Assembly (NCBI GenBank): GCA_018993155.1
Contig: JAGKSX010000033.1
Span: 1 to 35,150 of the forward strand
From: Hydrogenophaga sp.
Lineage (GTDB): Bacteria; Pseudomonadota; Gammaproteobacteria; Burkholderiales; Burkholderiaceae_C
DNA length: 35,150 nucleotides
Direction: 5' to 3'
Part shown: positions 7,891 to 16,414 of the stretch, in pieces
Numbering within the stretch: the stretch's first letter is position 1
Layout: each line of letters starts with the position of its first letter
Notes under the pieces: generated by a model
What the model was told of the DNA's origin: nothing
What the model saw: only the letters and a program-made list of their open reading frames with translations
Databases searched by the model: none
Program-made: the position numbers and the translations under genes

Positions 7891-7924
7891 GCGCTTAAAG
7901 GAATCGTAAAAAAACCTTAAGCGC
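7891..7924. promoter_or_regulatory. AT-rich inverted repeat between arfB and hemerythrin genes
   Basis: GCGCTTAAAGG (7891-7901) and CCTTAAGCGC (7915-7924) are inverted copies differing by one base deletion, around a 13-base A-rich centre. The A/T richness stands out in this GC-rich region. It lies about 120-155 bases upstream of the hemerythrin ATG, so it may be an operator or promoter element. It also lies just beyond the arfB stop, but the T-run (minus strand) is in the loop, so it is not a standard terminator. Confidence 0.4.
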
Positions 7925-7940
7925 ACAGAACGGGTGCCAA

Positions 7941-8345
7941 TCAGTCGAAACCACGCACGCGTCCGCGCAATTGTTTGACTTCCGAGCGCGTGGCCTTGCC
8001 TTCGAGCCGCCGCTGTTTCGAGCCGAAGCTGGGTTTCGTGGCCTTGCGTGCCTTGGGCACCGTGGCCACGCTGTCCACCAGGGCCTGCAGCCGCTCCAGC
8101 GCCTCGGCCTTGTTCTGTTCCAGGCTGCGGCTGGTCTGGGCCTTGATGACCACCACGCCCTCGGTGGTGATGCGCTGGTCGCTCAGCGCGAGCAGGCGCT
8201 CCTTCACGGCCTCGGGCAGCGAGGACCCGTGCACCGCGAAGCGCAGGTGCACCGCGTTGGAGACCTTGTTCACGTTCTGCCCGCCGGCGCCCTGCGCGCG
8301 GATGGCGGTGAACTCGACCTCGGCGGGATCGATGGTGATGGGCAT
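7941..8345 (-). CDS. arfB: Alternative ribosome-rescue factor ArfB (peptidyl-tRNA hydrolase)
   Basis: This 134-residue class-I release-factor-like protein hydrolyses peptidyl-tRNA on ribosomes stalled without a stop codon. The catalytic GGQ is at residues 21-23 within RAQGAGGQNVNKVSNAV. The C-terminus is the basic tail (KPSFGSKQRRLEGKATRSEVKQLRGRVR) that enters the empty mRNA channel in characterised ArfB. Its length fits the family (E. coli 140). No strong Shine-Dalgarno was seen before the ATG at 8345. The gene lies 23 bases past the eutC stop on the same strand and may be read from the same transcript. Confidence 0.93.
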   Translation of the reverse strand: MPITIDPAEVEFTAIRAQGAGGQNVNKVSNAVHLRFAVHGSSLPEAVKERLLALSDQRITTEGVVVIKAQTSRSLEQNKAEALERLQALVDSVATVPKARKATKPSFGSKQRRLEGKATRSEVKQLRGRVRGFD

Positions 8346-8368
8346 CGGCGCAGTGTGCCACGCGGCCT

Positions 8369-9151
8369 TCAGCCGGAAGGCAAGGCCGCTGTGTCGTCGT
8401 CGGTCTCGTCCTTCAACCCGATGCCGGTCAGCCGGCGCTCTCGGGCCTGTGTGAGCAGCGCATGCAGCTTCGCAGCGGCGCGCGCGGGAGGCAGGCCGGC
8501 ATCGCGCACGTTGGAAATGCAGTTGCGCTCGGCGTCGCGGCGGCCCGGCCGGGGCGCCCAGGTGAAGTAGATGCCCAGGCTGTCGGGCGAGCTCAGGCCG
8601 GGTCGTTCACCGATCAGCACGACCACGGTGCGCGCCCCCAGCGCTTCGCCGATCTCGTCGCCGATGGCCACGCGGCCCTGTTCGACCAGGGCCACGGGCG
8701 CCACCGTCCAGCGGGGGGCGGGGTTGGCGCGCAGCCGGGGCAGGAGCGCGGCCATCAGGGGCGCGGCGTGGCGCATCACGGCCAGCGCCGAGAGGCCGTC
8801 GGCGATCACGAAGGCCAGGTCGGGCCTTTCGGGGGCGGCGCCCCCGCCTTGCAAGCGCTCGCGCGAGGCGGCGTCCAGGCGCCGCCCGAGGTCGGGGCGC
8901 TGCAGGTAGGCGGCGCGGTCCGGCGCGGCGCTGTGCAGGTGCAGGCTGGTGAGGCCGAGTGCCTGCAGCGCACCGGCCAGGTCGCTGGGGTCGAAGGCCA
9001 GGTGCACCGCATCGCGCGCCTGGGCATGCGCCAGCTGGAAGGCGAGGTGCGCGGCGGTGGGCTGGCTGTGCCCCGCGCGGCCGAGCGCGATGCGCGCGTC
9101 GGTGAAGCCTTGCAAACGCGCCCAGGTGGCGGGGATCACCGGCGCGCTCAT
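8369..9151 (-). CDS. eutC: Ethanolamine ammonia-lyase small subunit
   Basis: This 260-residue light chain pairs with EutB in adenosylcobalamin-dependent cleavage of ethanolamine to acetaldehyde and ammonia. Family landmarks are [34 protein letters not shown] near the N-terminus, [36 protein letters not shown] and the Cys-containing [16 protein letters not shown]. Its ATG overlaps the eutB stop (ATGA, 9148-9151), so the two subunits are translationally coupled. No microcompartment shell gene, eutA reactivase or aldehyde dehydrogenase is nearby. Confidence 0.95.
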   Translation of the reverse strand: MSAPVIPATWARLQGFTDARIALGRAGHSQPTAAHLAFQLAHAQARDAVHLAFDPSDLAGALQALGLTSLHLHSAAPDRAAYLQRPDLGRRLDAASRERLQGGGAAPERPDLAFVIADGLSALAVMRHAAPLMAALLPRLRANPAPRWTVAPVALVEQGRVAIGDEIGEALGARTVVVLIGERPGLSSPDSLGIYFTWAPRPGRRDAERNCISNVRDAGLPPARAAAKLHALLTQARERRLTGIGLKDETDDDTAALPSG

Positions 9152-10563
9152 GCGCTGCTGCCCAGCCGGGCGATGGCCGGCGCGAACGCGGCCGGCAGGG
9201 TGGGGCTCAGGCGCAGCACGTCGCCGGCTTCGGTGACGCCCATGCGCTGCAGCCAGGCCTCGAACTCGGGCGCCGGCCGCAGGCCCAGCAGCTGCCGCAT
9301 CGCCAGCGCGTCGTGGAACGAGGTGCTCTGGTAGTTGAGCATGATGTCGTCGGCGCCCGGCACGCCCATGATGAAGTGCACGCCCGCCGTGCAGAGCAGG
9401 GTGAGCAGCGCGTCCATGTCGTCGGCATCGGCCTCGGCGTGGTTGGTGAAGCACACGTCGCAGCCCATGGGAAGGCCCAGCAGCTTGCCGCAGAAATGGT
9501 CCTCCAGCCCGGCGCGCAGGATCTGCTTGCCGTTGTAGAGGTACTCCGGGCCGATGAAGCCGACCACGGTGTTGACCAGCAAGGGCTGGAAATGCCGTGC
9601 CACGGCGTAAGCCCGTGCCTCCAGGGTCTGCTGGTCGCAGCCGTGGTGCGCGCCGGCCGAGAGGGCGCTGCCCTGGCCGGTCTCGAAGTACATCACGTGT
9701 TCACCGCGCCGGCCGTCGTCGAACAGCGCGCCGCGTTGCAGCGAGAGCGCCGCGGCGCGCGCTTCGGCCAGCAGCGCGAGGTGAATGCCGAAGCCGCGGT
9801 TGGCAGCCTCGGTGCCGGCGATGGACTGGAACACCAGATCCACCGGCGCGCCGCGTTCGATCGCCTGCAGCGTGTTCGTCACGTGGGTGAGCACGCAGCT
9901 CTGCGTGGGCATGGCGTAGCGGGTGATGAGCTCGTCGAGCATGGACAACAGGCGCATCACCTGGGGCAGGTTGTCGCTCGCGGGGTTGATGCCGATCACC
10001 GCGTCGCCGCTGCCGTGCAGCAGGCCGTCGAGCAGGCTGGCCGCGATGCCGGCGAGGTCGTCGGTCGGGTGGTTGGGTTGCAGGCGCGTGGCGAGCCGCC
10101 CCGGCAGGCCGATGGTGCCGCGAAAGCGCGTCACCACCCTGCATTTCCGCGCGATCAGGGCCAGGTCCTGAACCCGGCAGAGCTTGCTCACCGCGGCCAC
10201 CATCTCGGGCGTGAGGCCGGGGGCCAGCGCGGCGAGCGCCTCGGGGCTGGCCGCATCGCCGAGCAACCAGTTGCGGAAGTCGCCCACCGTGAGGTGCGCC
10301 ACCGGCGCGAAGGCGGCCGCGTCGTGCGTGTCCACGATCAGCCGCGTGACCTCGTCGTCCTCATAGGGCACCACCGCCTCGTGCAGGAAGTGCGAGAGCG
10401 GGAGTTCGGCCAGCGCCATCTGCGCGGCCACGCGCTCCTGGCTGCTGGCGGCGGCCACGCCGGCCAGCTGGTCGCCCGAGCGCAGGGGTGTGGCGCGCGC
10501 CAGCAGCGTGCGCAGGTCGTCGAACCGGTGGTTCTGTGTGCCGACGCTGTGGTGAAAACCCAT
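9148..10563 (-). CDS. eutB: Ethanolamine ammonia-lyase large subunit
   Basis: This 471-residue heavy chain forms the TIM-barrel active site with coenzyme B12. Recognisable stretches include [76 protein letters not shown], and [22 protein letters not shown] followed by [22 protein letters not shown]. The start at 10563 (MGFHHSVG) gives the standard length; further upstream codons would run into the divergent mnmA promoter region. Together with eutC this is a minimal, cytosolic ethanolamine-degrading pair. A permease and acetaldehyde dehydrogenase must lie elsewhere if the pathway is complete. Confidence 0.96.
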   Translation of the reverse strand: MGFHHSVGTQNHRFDDLRTLLARATPLRSGDQLAGVAAASSQERVAAQMALAELPLSHFLHEAVVPYEDDEVTRLIVDTHDAAAFAPVAHLTVGDFRNWLLGDAASPEALAALAPGLTPEMVAAVSKLCRVQDLALIARKCRVVTRFRGTIGLPGRLATRLQPNHPTDDLAGIAASLLDGLLHGSGDAVIGINPASDNLPQVMRLLSMLDELITRYAMPTQSCVLTHVTNTLQAIERGAPVDLVFQSIAGTEAANRGFGIHLALLAEARAAALSLQRGALFDDGRRGEHVMYFETGQGSALSAGAHHGCDQQTLEARAYAVARHFQPLLVNTVVGFIGPEYLYNGKQILRAGLEDHFCGKLLGLPMGCDVCFTNHAEADADDMDALLTLLCTAGVHFIMGVPGADDIMLNYQSTSFHDALAMRQLLGLRPAPEFEAWLQRMGVTEAGDVLRLSPTLPAAFAPAIARLGSSA

Positions 10564-10630
10564 GCGCCCCACTGTACGGCCAAGCGCGGCTCCAGTCACC
10601 CCGGAACCTGTGGGTGGATGGCCGCGCTGG

Positions 10631-10636
10631 GATAAT
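10631..10636 (+). promoter_or_regulatory. Candidate mnmA -10 box
   Basis: GATAAT lies six bases before the mnmA ATG at 10643, which would put transcription start at or near the start codon (leaderless mRNA). No convincing -35 hexamer was found 17-18 bases upstream, and no Shine-Dalgarno precedes the ATG. Confidence 0.35.
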
Positions 10637-10642
10637 CGCCCC

Positions 10643-11794
10643 ATGGCAAGCAAACAGCGCGTGGTGGTCGGATTGAGCGGGGGCGTGGACTCCGCGGTGA
10701 GCGCGTACCTGCTCAAACAGCAGGGGCACGAGGTCATCGGCATCTTCATGAAGAACTGGGAAGACGACGACGACAGCGAATACTGCTCGACGCGGCAGGA
10801 CTTCCTGGACGCCGCCAGCGTGGCCGACGTCCTGGGCATCGACATCGAACATGTGAACTTCGCCGCCGAGTACAAGGACCGCGTGTTCGCCGAGTTCCTG
10901 CGCGAGTACCAGGCCGGGCGCACCCCCAACCCCGACATCCTGTGCAACGCCGAGATCAAGTTCAAGGCCTTCCTGGACCACGCCATGCGCCTGGGTGCCG
11001 AGAAGATCGCCACCGGCCACTACGCCCGGGTGCGTGAGCGGGCCGGGGCGTTCGAGCTGCTCAAGGGCAAGGACCCGCTGAAGGACCAGAGCTACTTCCT
11101 GCACCGCCTGAACCAGGCGCAGCTGGCCAGGACGCTGTTCCCCGTGGGCGAGCTGCCCAAGACCGAGGTGCGCCGCATCGCCGCCGAGATCGCCCTGCCC
11201 AACGCGAAGAAGAAGGACAGCACCGGCATCTGCTTCATCGGCGAACGGCCGTTCCGCGATTTCCTCAACCGCTACATCGCCAAGGAACCCGGCCCGATCA
11301 AGGATGCCAAGGGCCGCGTGCTTGGCCAGCACGTGGGCCTGAGCTTCTACACCCTGGGCCAGCGCCAGGGCCTGGGCATCGGTGGTGTGCGCGAGAAGGG
11401 TGCGCAGAAGGGCGGCAACGACCACGCGCCCTGGTTCGTGGCGCGCAAGGACGTCGAGAAGAACACGCTGTGGGTGGTGCAGGGTCACGACCACCCCTGG
11501 CTGCTCACGCCGCGCCTGCGCGCGCAGGACGCGAGCTGGGTGGCCGGCCATGCGCCCGAGACCGCCACCCTGGCCGCCAAGACGCGCTACCGCCAGGCCG
11601 ATGCGCCCTGCCGTTTCGAGGCCGAGGGCGATCAGGGCTTTGCGCTGGACTTCACCGACCCGCAATGGGCCGTGACCCCGGGCCAGAGCGCGGTGCTGTA
11701 CGACGGCGAGGTCTGCCTGGGTGGTGGCGTGATCACCACCGACGCCGCGTCTTTCCAGGCATCGCCGGTGAATGCCCGGCCCGTGACGGCTTAG
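10643..11794 (+). CDS. mnmA: tRNA-specific 2-thiouridylase MnmA
   Basis: This 383-residue ATP-pyrophosphatase installs the 2-thio group at wobble U34 of tRNA-Lys, -Glu and -Gln. The PP-loop SGGVDS is at residues 12-17. The two catalytic cysteines are C101 ([11 protein letters not shown]) and C197 ([12 protein letters not shown]), at nearly the E. coli positions. The start at 10643 gives [14 protein letters not shown]; the longer frame into the eutB promoter is not conserved. It is divergent from eutB by about 80 bases. Its stop shares bases with the convergent DUF3422 stop (TTAG, 11791-11794). The nearby nudJ-like gene recalls the nudJ-mnmA pairing of E. coli, although orientation differs. 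Confidence 0.96.
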   Translation: MASKQRVVVGLSGGVDSAVSAYLLKQQGHEVIGIFMKNWEDDDDSEYCSTRQDFLDAASVADVLGIDIEHVNFAAEYKDRVFAEFLREYQAGRTPNPDILCNAEIKFKAFLDHAMRLGAEKIATGHYARVRERAGAFELLKGKDPLKDQSYFLHRLNQAQLARTLFPVGELPKTEVRRIAAEIALPNAKKKDSTGICFIGERPFRDFLNRYIAKEPGPIKDAKGRVLGQHVGLSFYTLGQRQGLGIGGVREKGAQKGGNDHAPWFVARKDVEKNTLWVVQGHDHPWLLTPRLRAQDASWVAGHAPETATLAAKTRYRQADAPCRFEAEGDQGFALDFTDPQWAVTPGQSAVLYDGEVCLGGGVITTDAASFQASPVNARPVTA

Positions 11795-13158
11795 GCCTTG
11801 TGCGACGCCCCGAGCCGGGCGTGAATCCGCCGCGTGGTGCGCCACACGGCCCACAGCACCAGGGGAATCAGGGCGCCCGCCGCCATTTCCGGCTGGATCG
11901 GCAGCCCCGCCGCCTTGGCGCCCTTGGCGAGGTAGAGCAGCAGGCTGATCACGTAGTACGAGATCGCCGCGATCGACAGGCCTTCCACCGTGGTCTGCAG
12001 GTGCAGCTGCATTTCCTGGCCGCGCGTGAGTTTCTCCAGCAGCTGCTGGTTCTGCGCCTCGGTCACGATGTCCACCCGGGTGCGCAGCAAGGCGCTGGTG
12101 CGCGAGACGCGCTCGGAGAGGGACGTGAGCCGCTGCGCGCTCGCGGCCACCGTGGCCATGGCCGGTGACAGGCGCCGCTGCATGAATTCGCCGATGGTCT
12201 GCGTGCCCGGAATGGGCCGCTCGCGCAGCTCGGCGATGCGCTGCGTGACCAGGGCGTCGTAGGCGCGCGTCGCGGCAAAGCGGTAGGTGTTCTCGGCGGT
12301 GGCGCGCTCCACGCGCGCGGCCAGGGACACGAGCTGGTCCAGCAGGTCCTGTTCCGAGGCCGACTTGTTTTCCAGCTGCGCGGTGATGCTGGCGAGCTGC
12401 GCTTCGGCCTGCGTCAGCGTGGGCCCCAGGGCTTTGGCCACGGGCAGGCCGCGCAGCGCCATCAGCCGGTAGGTCTCCAGCTCCAGCAGACGCTGCGAGA
12501 TGCGCCCAGCCCGGGTTTCGCTGACGTGGGGCGGCGCGATCACCAGCACGCGTTCGAAGCCCGAGGGCTGCAGGTGGAAGTCGGTCACCGCCCACGAATG
12601 GCCGCCGCCCAGCTGGGAGGCCACCACGGTGCGGTGGCCGAACCAGCGCTGGGCCGGCCCCATGAGGCTGGCCTGGGCCGACGGCGTCTGCTCCGGCAGC
12701 TCGGCGTGCAGCATCACGAGCTGGATCGCCGCGATGGTCCGGCCGGGAATGTCGCGCAGCCAGCCCGGTGGCGTCACCAGGGCCTCCAGCAGGTCGGGGT
12801 CGCTGGCGCCCAGCCCGGCTTCGGCGGGCAGGGCCTGCACAAGGGAGTAGCGCGTGAATTCGGTGTGGCGCTCCCACTTCAGCGTGTGCTCTCCGAAGCG
12901 CAGCCGCAGGAAGTTGCCTTGCATCTGCTCGGGCGAGAGCCCCTGCTGGCCCGGCAGCCGGCGCAGGTGCTCACGTTCCTGCTCGCGGCTCACGCCCTCG
13001 TTGAGCACGGCGACGAACACCACCAGCGCGGGCAGCCGGATGCGCGCGGAAGGCCGCGCGTGCACTTCGTTGTGCAACTCGGCGCGCAACGCGTCGTCGG
13101 CGGGCAGCAGACCCTGGGGCAGGGCGGTCGGAGCGGACGTTTCGGGGGAGTCGTTCAT
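11791..13158 (-). CDS. DUF3422 family membrane-anchored protein
   Basis: This 455-residue protein matches DUF3422 in layout; function is unknown. The N-terminal half holds [19 protein letters not shown] and [22 protein letters not shown]. The middle is helical and probably coiled ([29 protein letters not shown]). The C-terminus has two predicted membrane segments, [13 protein letters not shown] and [13 protein letters not shown], ending in a basic cytoplasmic tail. No signal peptide is visible, so a long cytoplasmic domain tethered by a C-terminal hairpin is likely. The start at 13158 ([11 protein letters not shown]) is the first plausible Met after the nudJ gene. It converges with mnmA and their stops overlap. 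Confidence 0.85.
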   Translation of the reverse strand: MNDSPETSAPTALPQGLLPADDALRAELHNEVHARPSARIRLPALVVFVAVLNEGVSREQEREHLRRLPGQQGLSPEQMQGNFLRLRFGEHTLKWERHTEFTRYSLVQALPAEAGLGASDPDLLEALVTPPGWLRDIPGRTIAAIQLVMLHAELPEQTPSAQASLMGPAQRWFGHRTVVASQLGGGHSWAVTDFHLQPSGFERVLVIAPPHVSETRAGRISQRLLELETYRLMALRGLPVAKALGPTLTQAEAQLASITAQLENKSASEQDLLDQLVSLAARVERATAENTYRFAATRAYDALVTQRIAELRERPIPGTQTIGEFMQRRLSPAMATVAASAQRLTSLSERVSRTSALLRTRVDIVTEAQNQQLLEKLTRGQEMQLHLQTTVEGLSIAAISYYVISLLLYLAKGAKAAGLPIQPEMAAGALIPLVLWAVWRTTRRIHARLGASHKA

Positions 13159-13209
13159 GGGCGTGGCATCGGCGATGGACGTCCACTGTATGCGAAGCGA
13201 CGTGGCCGC

Positions 13210-13230
13210 CGCTGCCCCCTGAGGGGTGAC
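13210..13230 (+). repeat. Short relative of the CCCC-GAGGGG repeat core
   Basis: The sequence CGCTGCCCCCTGAGGGGTGAC in the DUF3422-nudJ gap resembles the core of the elements at 26097-26172 and 29931-30007 and part of 20599-20618. It can form a C4-G4 hairpin. It is short, so kinship is tentative. Confidence 0.4.
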
Positions 13231-13235
13231 AGGCC

Positions 13236-13733
13236 CTAGCGAACCGAGGGGGCGACCGATGGGTCGGTGAACACCAGCGACAAGGGATAGCGCTGCCCCG
13301 ACAGGTGGTCTTCCATGCAGCGCAGCACCAGCGGGCTGCGCAGGCGCGCGGCGTTGGCGCGGATTTCCTCGGGTGTCATCCACAGGGTGCGCACGATGCC
13401 GGCGTCCAGCGCGCGGCCGGGAAGTGCCTCGCCCAGTTCCCCGCTGTAGGCGAAGCGCAGGTAGGTGATGTCCTCGTCCGGCTGGCCCGCGCGGCCCGGG
13501 CGCTGGAAGCGCGAGAGGTACACGCCCACCAGGGCCGTGGGCGTGAACGCGTGGGTGGTCTCTTCCAGCGTTTCGCGCACCACGCCTTCGAGCGGGCCTT
13601 CGCCCGGATCGAGGTGGCCGGCCGGGTTGTTCAGGCGCAGGCCGTCGGCCGTGTGCTCCTCGACCAGCAGGAAGCGCCCGTCGCGTTCGATGACGGCGGC
13701 CACGGTGACGCTGGGTTTCCATCGGGTGTTCAT
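13236..13733 (-). CDS. nudJ: Nudix hydrolase, NudJ-like
   Basis: This 165-residue pyrophosphohydrolase resembles NudJ, which acts on nucleoside tri- and diphosphates and on hydroxymethylpyrimidine pyrophosphate. The Nudix box runs from about G39 to residue 61, with RETLEE at 53-58. The Gly of the box's EExGU end is replaced (EETTHA), as is common in NudJ-like proteins. The N-terminal PSVTVAAVIERDGRFLLVEE strand is typical. The start at 13733 (MNTRWKPSVTV) is preferred over one three codons earlier. In E. coli nudJ lies next to mnmA. Here a DUF3422 gene separates them, so the symbol rests on sequence pattern and loose synteny. Confidence 0.75.
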   Translation of the reverse strand: MNTRWKPSVTVAAVIERDGRFLLVEEHTADGLRLNNPAGHLDPGEGPLEGVVRETLEETTHAFTPTALVGVYLSRFQRPGRAGQPDEDITYLRFAYSGELGEALPGRALDAGIVRTLWMTPEEIRANAARLRSPLVLRCMEDHLSGQRYPLSLVFTDPSVAPSVR

Positions 13734-13837
13734 GGCGCGCATTATGGGCTTTGCGGCGCGCCGGCATGGGCCGAATCGGGCGCTTTCGGGTAAGCTCGCG
13801 CGACTTTCACATTCAACTTGTGGGTGAGGAGATATTC

Positions 13838-14968
13838 ATGCTGATAGGCGTACCCGCTGAGACCACAGTGGGCGAGACCCGAGTGGCCGTGACCCCGGAG
13901 ACGGCAAAGAAGTACGTGGCGCAAGGCCACACCGTGCGCGTGCAGTCGGGCGCGGGCGTGGCCGCCAGCGTCACCGACGCGGCCTACACCGCCGTGGGCG
14001 CGGAGATCACCGATGCGGCCGGCGCCCTGGGCGCCGACCTGGTGCTCAAGGTGCGCCCGCCGTTCGACAACGAGCTCGCTCTGATGAAACCCGGCGCCGC
14101 CGTGGTCGGCATGCTCAACCCCTTCGATCCCCTGGGCCTGCAGCGCCTGGCCACGGCCGGCCTGACCGCCTTCGCGCTCGAAGCCGCGCCGCGCACCACG
14201 CGCGCGCAGAGCATGGACGTGCTCTCCTCGCAGGCCAACATCGCCGGCTACAAGGCCGTGATGGTCGCCGCGCACCACTACCAGCGCTTCTTCCCCATGC
14301 TCATGACGGCGGCGGGCACGGTCAAGGCCGCGCGCGTGGTGATCCTGGGCGTGGGCGTGGCCGGCCTGCAGGCCATTGCCACGGCCAAGCGCCTGGGTGC
14401 GGTGATCGAGGCCTCCGACGTGCGCCCGAGCGTGAAGGAACAGGTCGAGTCGCTGGGCGGCAAGTTCATCGACGTGCCCTATGAGACCGCCGAAGAGAAG
14501 GAAGCGGCCGAAGGCGTGGGCGGCTACGCCCGCCCGATGCCGCCATCCTGGCTGGAGCGCCAGAAGGCCGAGGTGGCCAAGCGCGTGGCGCAGGCCGACG
14601 TGGTCATCTCCACCGCGCTCATCCCCGGCCGCGCCGCGCCCGTGCTCATCACCGAAGACATGGTCAAGTCCATGAAGCCCGGCAGCGTGATCGTGGACAT
14701 CGCCGCCGGCAAGGGCGCCGACGGCGTGGGCGGCAACTGCCCGCTGACCGAGGCCGACAAGACCGTCGTCAAACACGGCGTGACGCTGGTCGGCGAGACC
14801 AACCTGGCGGCCATGGTCGGTGCCGATGCCTCGGCCCTCTATGCGCGCAACGTGCTCGATTTCCTCAAGCTCATCGTCAACAAGGACGGTGCGCTGCACG
14901 TGGACATGGAAGACGACATCGTGGCGGCCTGCCTGATGGCGCAAGGTGGCGAGGTCAAGCGCAAATGA
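13838..14968 (+). CDS. pntAA: NAD(P) transhydrogenase subunit alpha part 1
   Basis: This 376-residue protein is the soluble NAD(H)-binding domain I of the proton-translocating transhydrogenase, encoded separately from the membrane part (three-subunit form). It starts with the family signature MLIGVPAETTVGETRVAVTPE. It holds the Rossmann motif VVILGVGVAGLQAIATAKRLGA followed by EASDVRPSVKEQVESLGG, and the mobile-loop region ALIPGRAAPVLITEDMV. GAGGAG about seven bases upstream fixes the start. The ATGA overlap with panD (14965-14968) shows that the operon continues, and the partner subunits pntAB and pntB follow at 16.1-17.8 kb. Confidence 0.95.
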   Translation: MLIGVPAETTVGETRVAVTPETAKKYVAQGHTVRVQSGAGVAASVTDAAYTAVGAEITDAAGALGADLVLKVRPPFDNELALMKPGAAVVGMLNPFDPLGLQRLATAGLTAFALEAAPRTTRAQSMDVLSSQANIAGYKAVMVAAHHYQRFFPMLMTAAGTVKAARVVILGVGVAGLQAIATAKRLGAVIEASDVRPSVKEQVESLGGKFIDVPYETAEEKEAAEGVGGYARPMPPSWLERQKAEVAKRVAQADVVISTALIPGRAAPVLITEDMVKSMKPGSVIVDIAAGKGADGVGGNCPLTEADKTVVKHGVTLVGETNLAAMVGADASALYARNVLDFLKLIVNKDGALHVDMEDDIVAACLMAQGGEVKRK

Positions 14969-15327
14969 GCCGTGTGATGCTGCGCGCGAAACTGCACCGC
15001 GCGACCGTGACCGAAGCCGATCTGCACTACGAAGGCTCCTGCGGGATCGACGAGGACCTGATGGATGCCGCCGACATGCGGGAGTACGAGAAGATCGAGC
15101 TCTACAACGTCAACAACGGCGAGCGCTTCTCCACCTACATCATCAAGGCCGCGCGCGGGTCGGGCGCGATCTCGCTCAACGGCGCGGCCGCGCGCAAGGC
15201 GCACGTGGGCGACCTGCTGATCATCTGCACCTACTCCCCGGTGGACGACGCGGCCGTGCCGCAGTGGAAGCCGCGTGTCGTGTTGCTCGGCGAGGGCAAC
15301 CGCATCAACGAGATCAAGAAAACCTGA
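14965..15327 (+). CDS. panD: Aspartate 1-decarboxylase proenzyme
   Basis: This 120-residue pyruvoyl enzyme makes beta-alanine from L-aspartate for pantothenate and CoA synthesis. The self-cleavage site G24-S25 is in YEGSCGID, where Ser25 becomes the pyruvoyl group. Tyr58 (FSTYIIKAARGSGAI) is at the conserved catalytic position. Length and start are standard. The ATG overlaps the pntAA stop by four bases, so it is translationally coupled into the transhydrogenase operon. This is an unusual neighbour for panD, which is more often found with panB/panC or alone. Confidence 0.96.
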   Translation: MSRVMLRAKLHRATVTEADLHYEGSCGIDEDLMDAADMREYEKIELYNVNNGERFSTYIIKAARGSGAISLNGAAARKAHVGDLLIICTYSPVDDAAVPQWKPRVVLLGEGNRINEIKKT

Positions 15328-15328
15328 C

Positions 15329-16087
15329 ATGAGCCGCTTTTCTTCAAGGCTGGGCCGTGGACTGCGTGGGATCGCCGCCGCCGCGTGGCTGGCGTTGAGC
15401 CTGCAGCCCGCCTTGGCCGTCGAGTTTTCCGTAGGCCGCGTGGAGGTGGTTTTCCCGACGGACGATTGGCGCGAGGTGGTCTTGCCTGACGCGGGCAAGA
15501 CCTATGGCGGCGACCACCCTGGTGTCATCAAGAGCGAGACCAAGCTGTTCGTGCGGCCCTCCTCCGATGAGCAGGCTGTCGCCATGGTCCTGATCCGGGC
15601 CAATGCTTCGGGCATGGGCACCAGCGGCACGATGGTCTACAGCACGAGCTGCCAGAGCAGTGAGTACTTCTATGCCGAAGGCAATGAAGGGTTCAAGTCG
15701 CGTGCCGCGCATTGTCTGAAGGTGCTTCCTGAGTATGCCTCCGAGGAGGTGATGAGCAAGCTGGCTCCTGCTGCGGTGCAAGACTGGCTTCGTGCATCGC
15801 GCTTCCAGCTGCCCAAATCGATGGCCACCATCATGAGCAATCACTCGGTGGCCACGGGAACATTTCTGGACGTGCGCGTTTTCGTCACGCAGCAGACCGG
15901 TGCGCCCGAGGACGACACGCCCGACGTGCAGTTGCCAAGTGGTGTCATGCCGCAGCATGTGCGCTGGGGGAGGCAGCTGAAAGAGGCTGTGCGCAGCAGC
16001 GTCTACTCCCTCAGCGGCAAGCTTCGAATGCCGTCAATGGACATCAAGCCCCACAAGTTGGCCCTCAATCTCAACCCAGGAAACTGA
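15329..16087 (+). CDS. Exported protein of unknown function
   Basis: This 252-residue protein was not assigned to a family. It has a clear signal peptide: basic start MSRFSSRLGRGLRG, hydrophobic IAAAAWLALSL and a predicted cut after PALA at residue 30, so it is probably periplasmic. The mature part has only two Cys (STSCQSS and AHCLKV), which could form a disulfide. It has no membrane segment, and its end (KPHKLALNLNPGN) is polar. It starts one base after the panD stop and ends three bases before pntAB, so it is fully embedded in the pnt operon. Its third positions look visibly richer in A/T than its neighbours, suggesting a later insertion or weak selection on codon use. Confidence 0.8.
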   Translation: MSRFSSRLGRGLRGIAAAAWLALSLQPALAVEFSVGRVEVVFPTDDWREVVLPDAGKTYGGDHPGVIKSETKLFVRPSSDEQAVAMVLIRANASGMGTSGTMVYSTSCQSSEYFYAEGNEGFKSRAAHCLKVLPEYASEEVMSKLAPAAVQDWLRASRFQLPKSMATIMSNHSVATGTFLDVRVFVTQQTGAPEDDTPDVQLPSGVMPQHVRWGRQLKEAVRSSVYSLSGKLRMPSMDIKPHKLALNLNPGN

Positions 16088-16090
16088 GCC

Positions 16091-16414
16091 ATGGAAGCCG
16101 TATCCCCCACCATCCTGAACCTCATCATCTTCGTGCTGGCCATCTATGTCGGCTACCACGTGGTGTGGAACGTCACACCCGCGCTGCACACGCCGCTGAT
16201 GGCCGTGACCAACGCCATCTCGGCCATCGTGATCGTGGGCGCCATGCTGGCCGCCGCGCTGACCGAGACCAACCTGGGCAAGACCATGGGCGTGCTGGCC
16301 GTGGCGCTGGCCGCGGTCAACGTCTTCGGTGGCTTCCTGGTCACGCGGCGCATGCTGGAGATGTTCAAGAAAAAAGAGCGCAAGGCGCCTGCCGCTGAGG
16401 GAGCGCACAAATGA
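16091..16414 (+). CDS. pntAB: NAD(P) transhydrogenase subunit alpha part 2
   Basis: This 107-residue integral membrane protein is the short domain-II piece of the alpha subunit. Three hydrophobic segments are visible: ILNLIIFVLAIYVGYHVVW, AISAIVIVGAMLAAAL and GVLAVALAAVNVFGGFLV. The tail is basic (MLEMFKKKERK). It starts three bases after the exported-protein stop. Its own stop overlaps the pntB ATG (ATGA, 16411-16414). It works with PntAA and PntB in proton-driven reduction of NADP+ by NADH across the inner membrane. Confidence 0.95.
   Translation: MEAVSPTILNLIIFVLAIYVGYHVVWNVTPALHTPLMAVTNAISAIVIVGAMLAAALTETNLGKTMGVLAVALAAVNVFGGFLVTRRMLEMFKKKERKAPAAEGAHK

Noticed and set aside
10361-12877. 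838-codon open frame antisense to mnmA
   Set aside because: Complement of a strongly conserved gene; low-complexity Arg/Ala/Gly translation.
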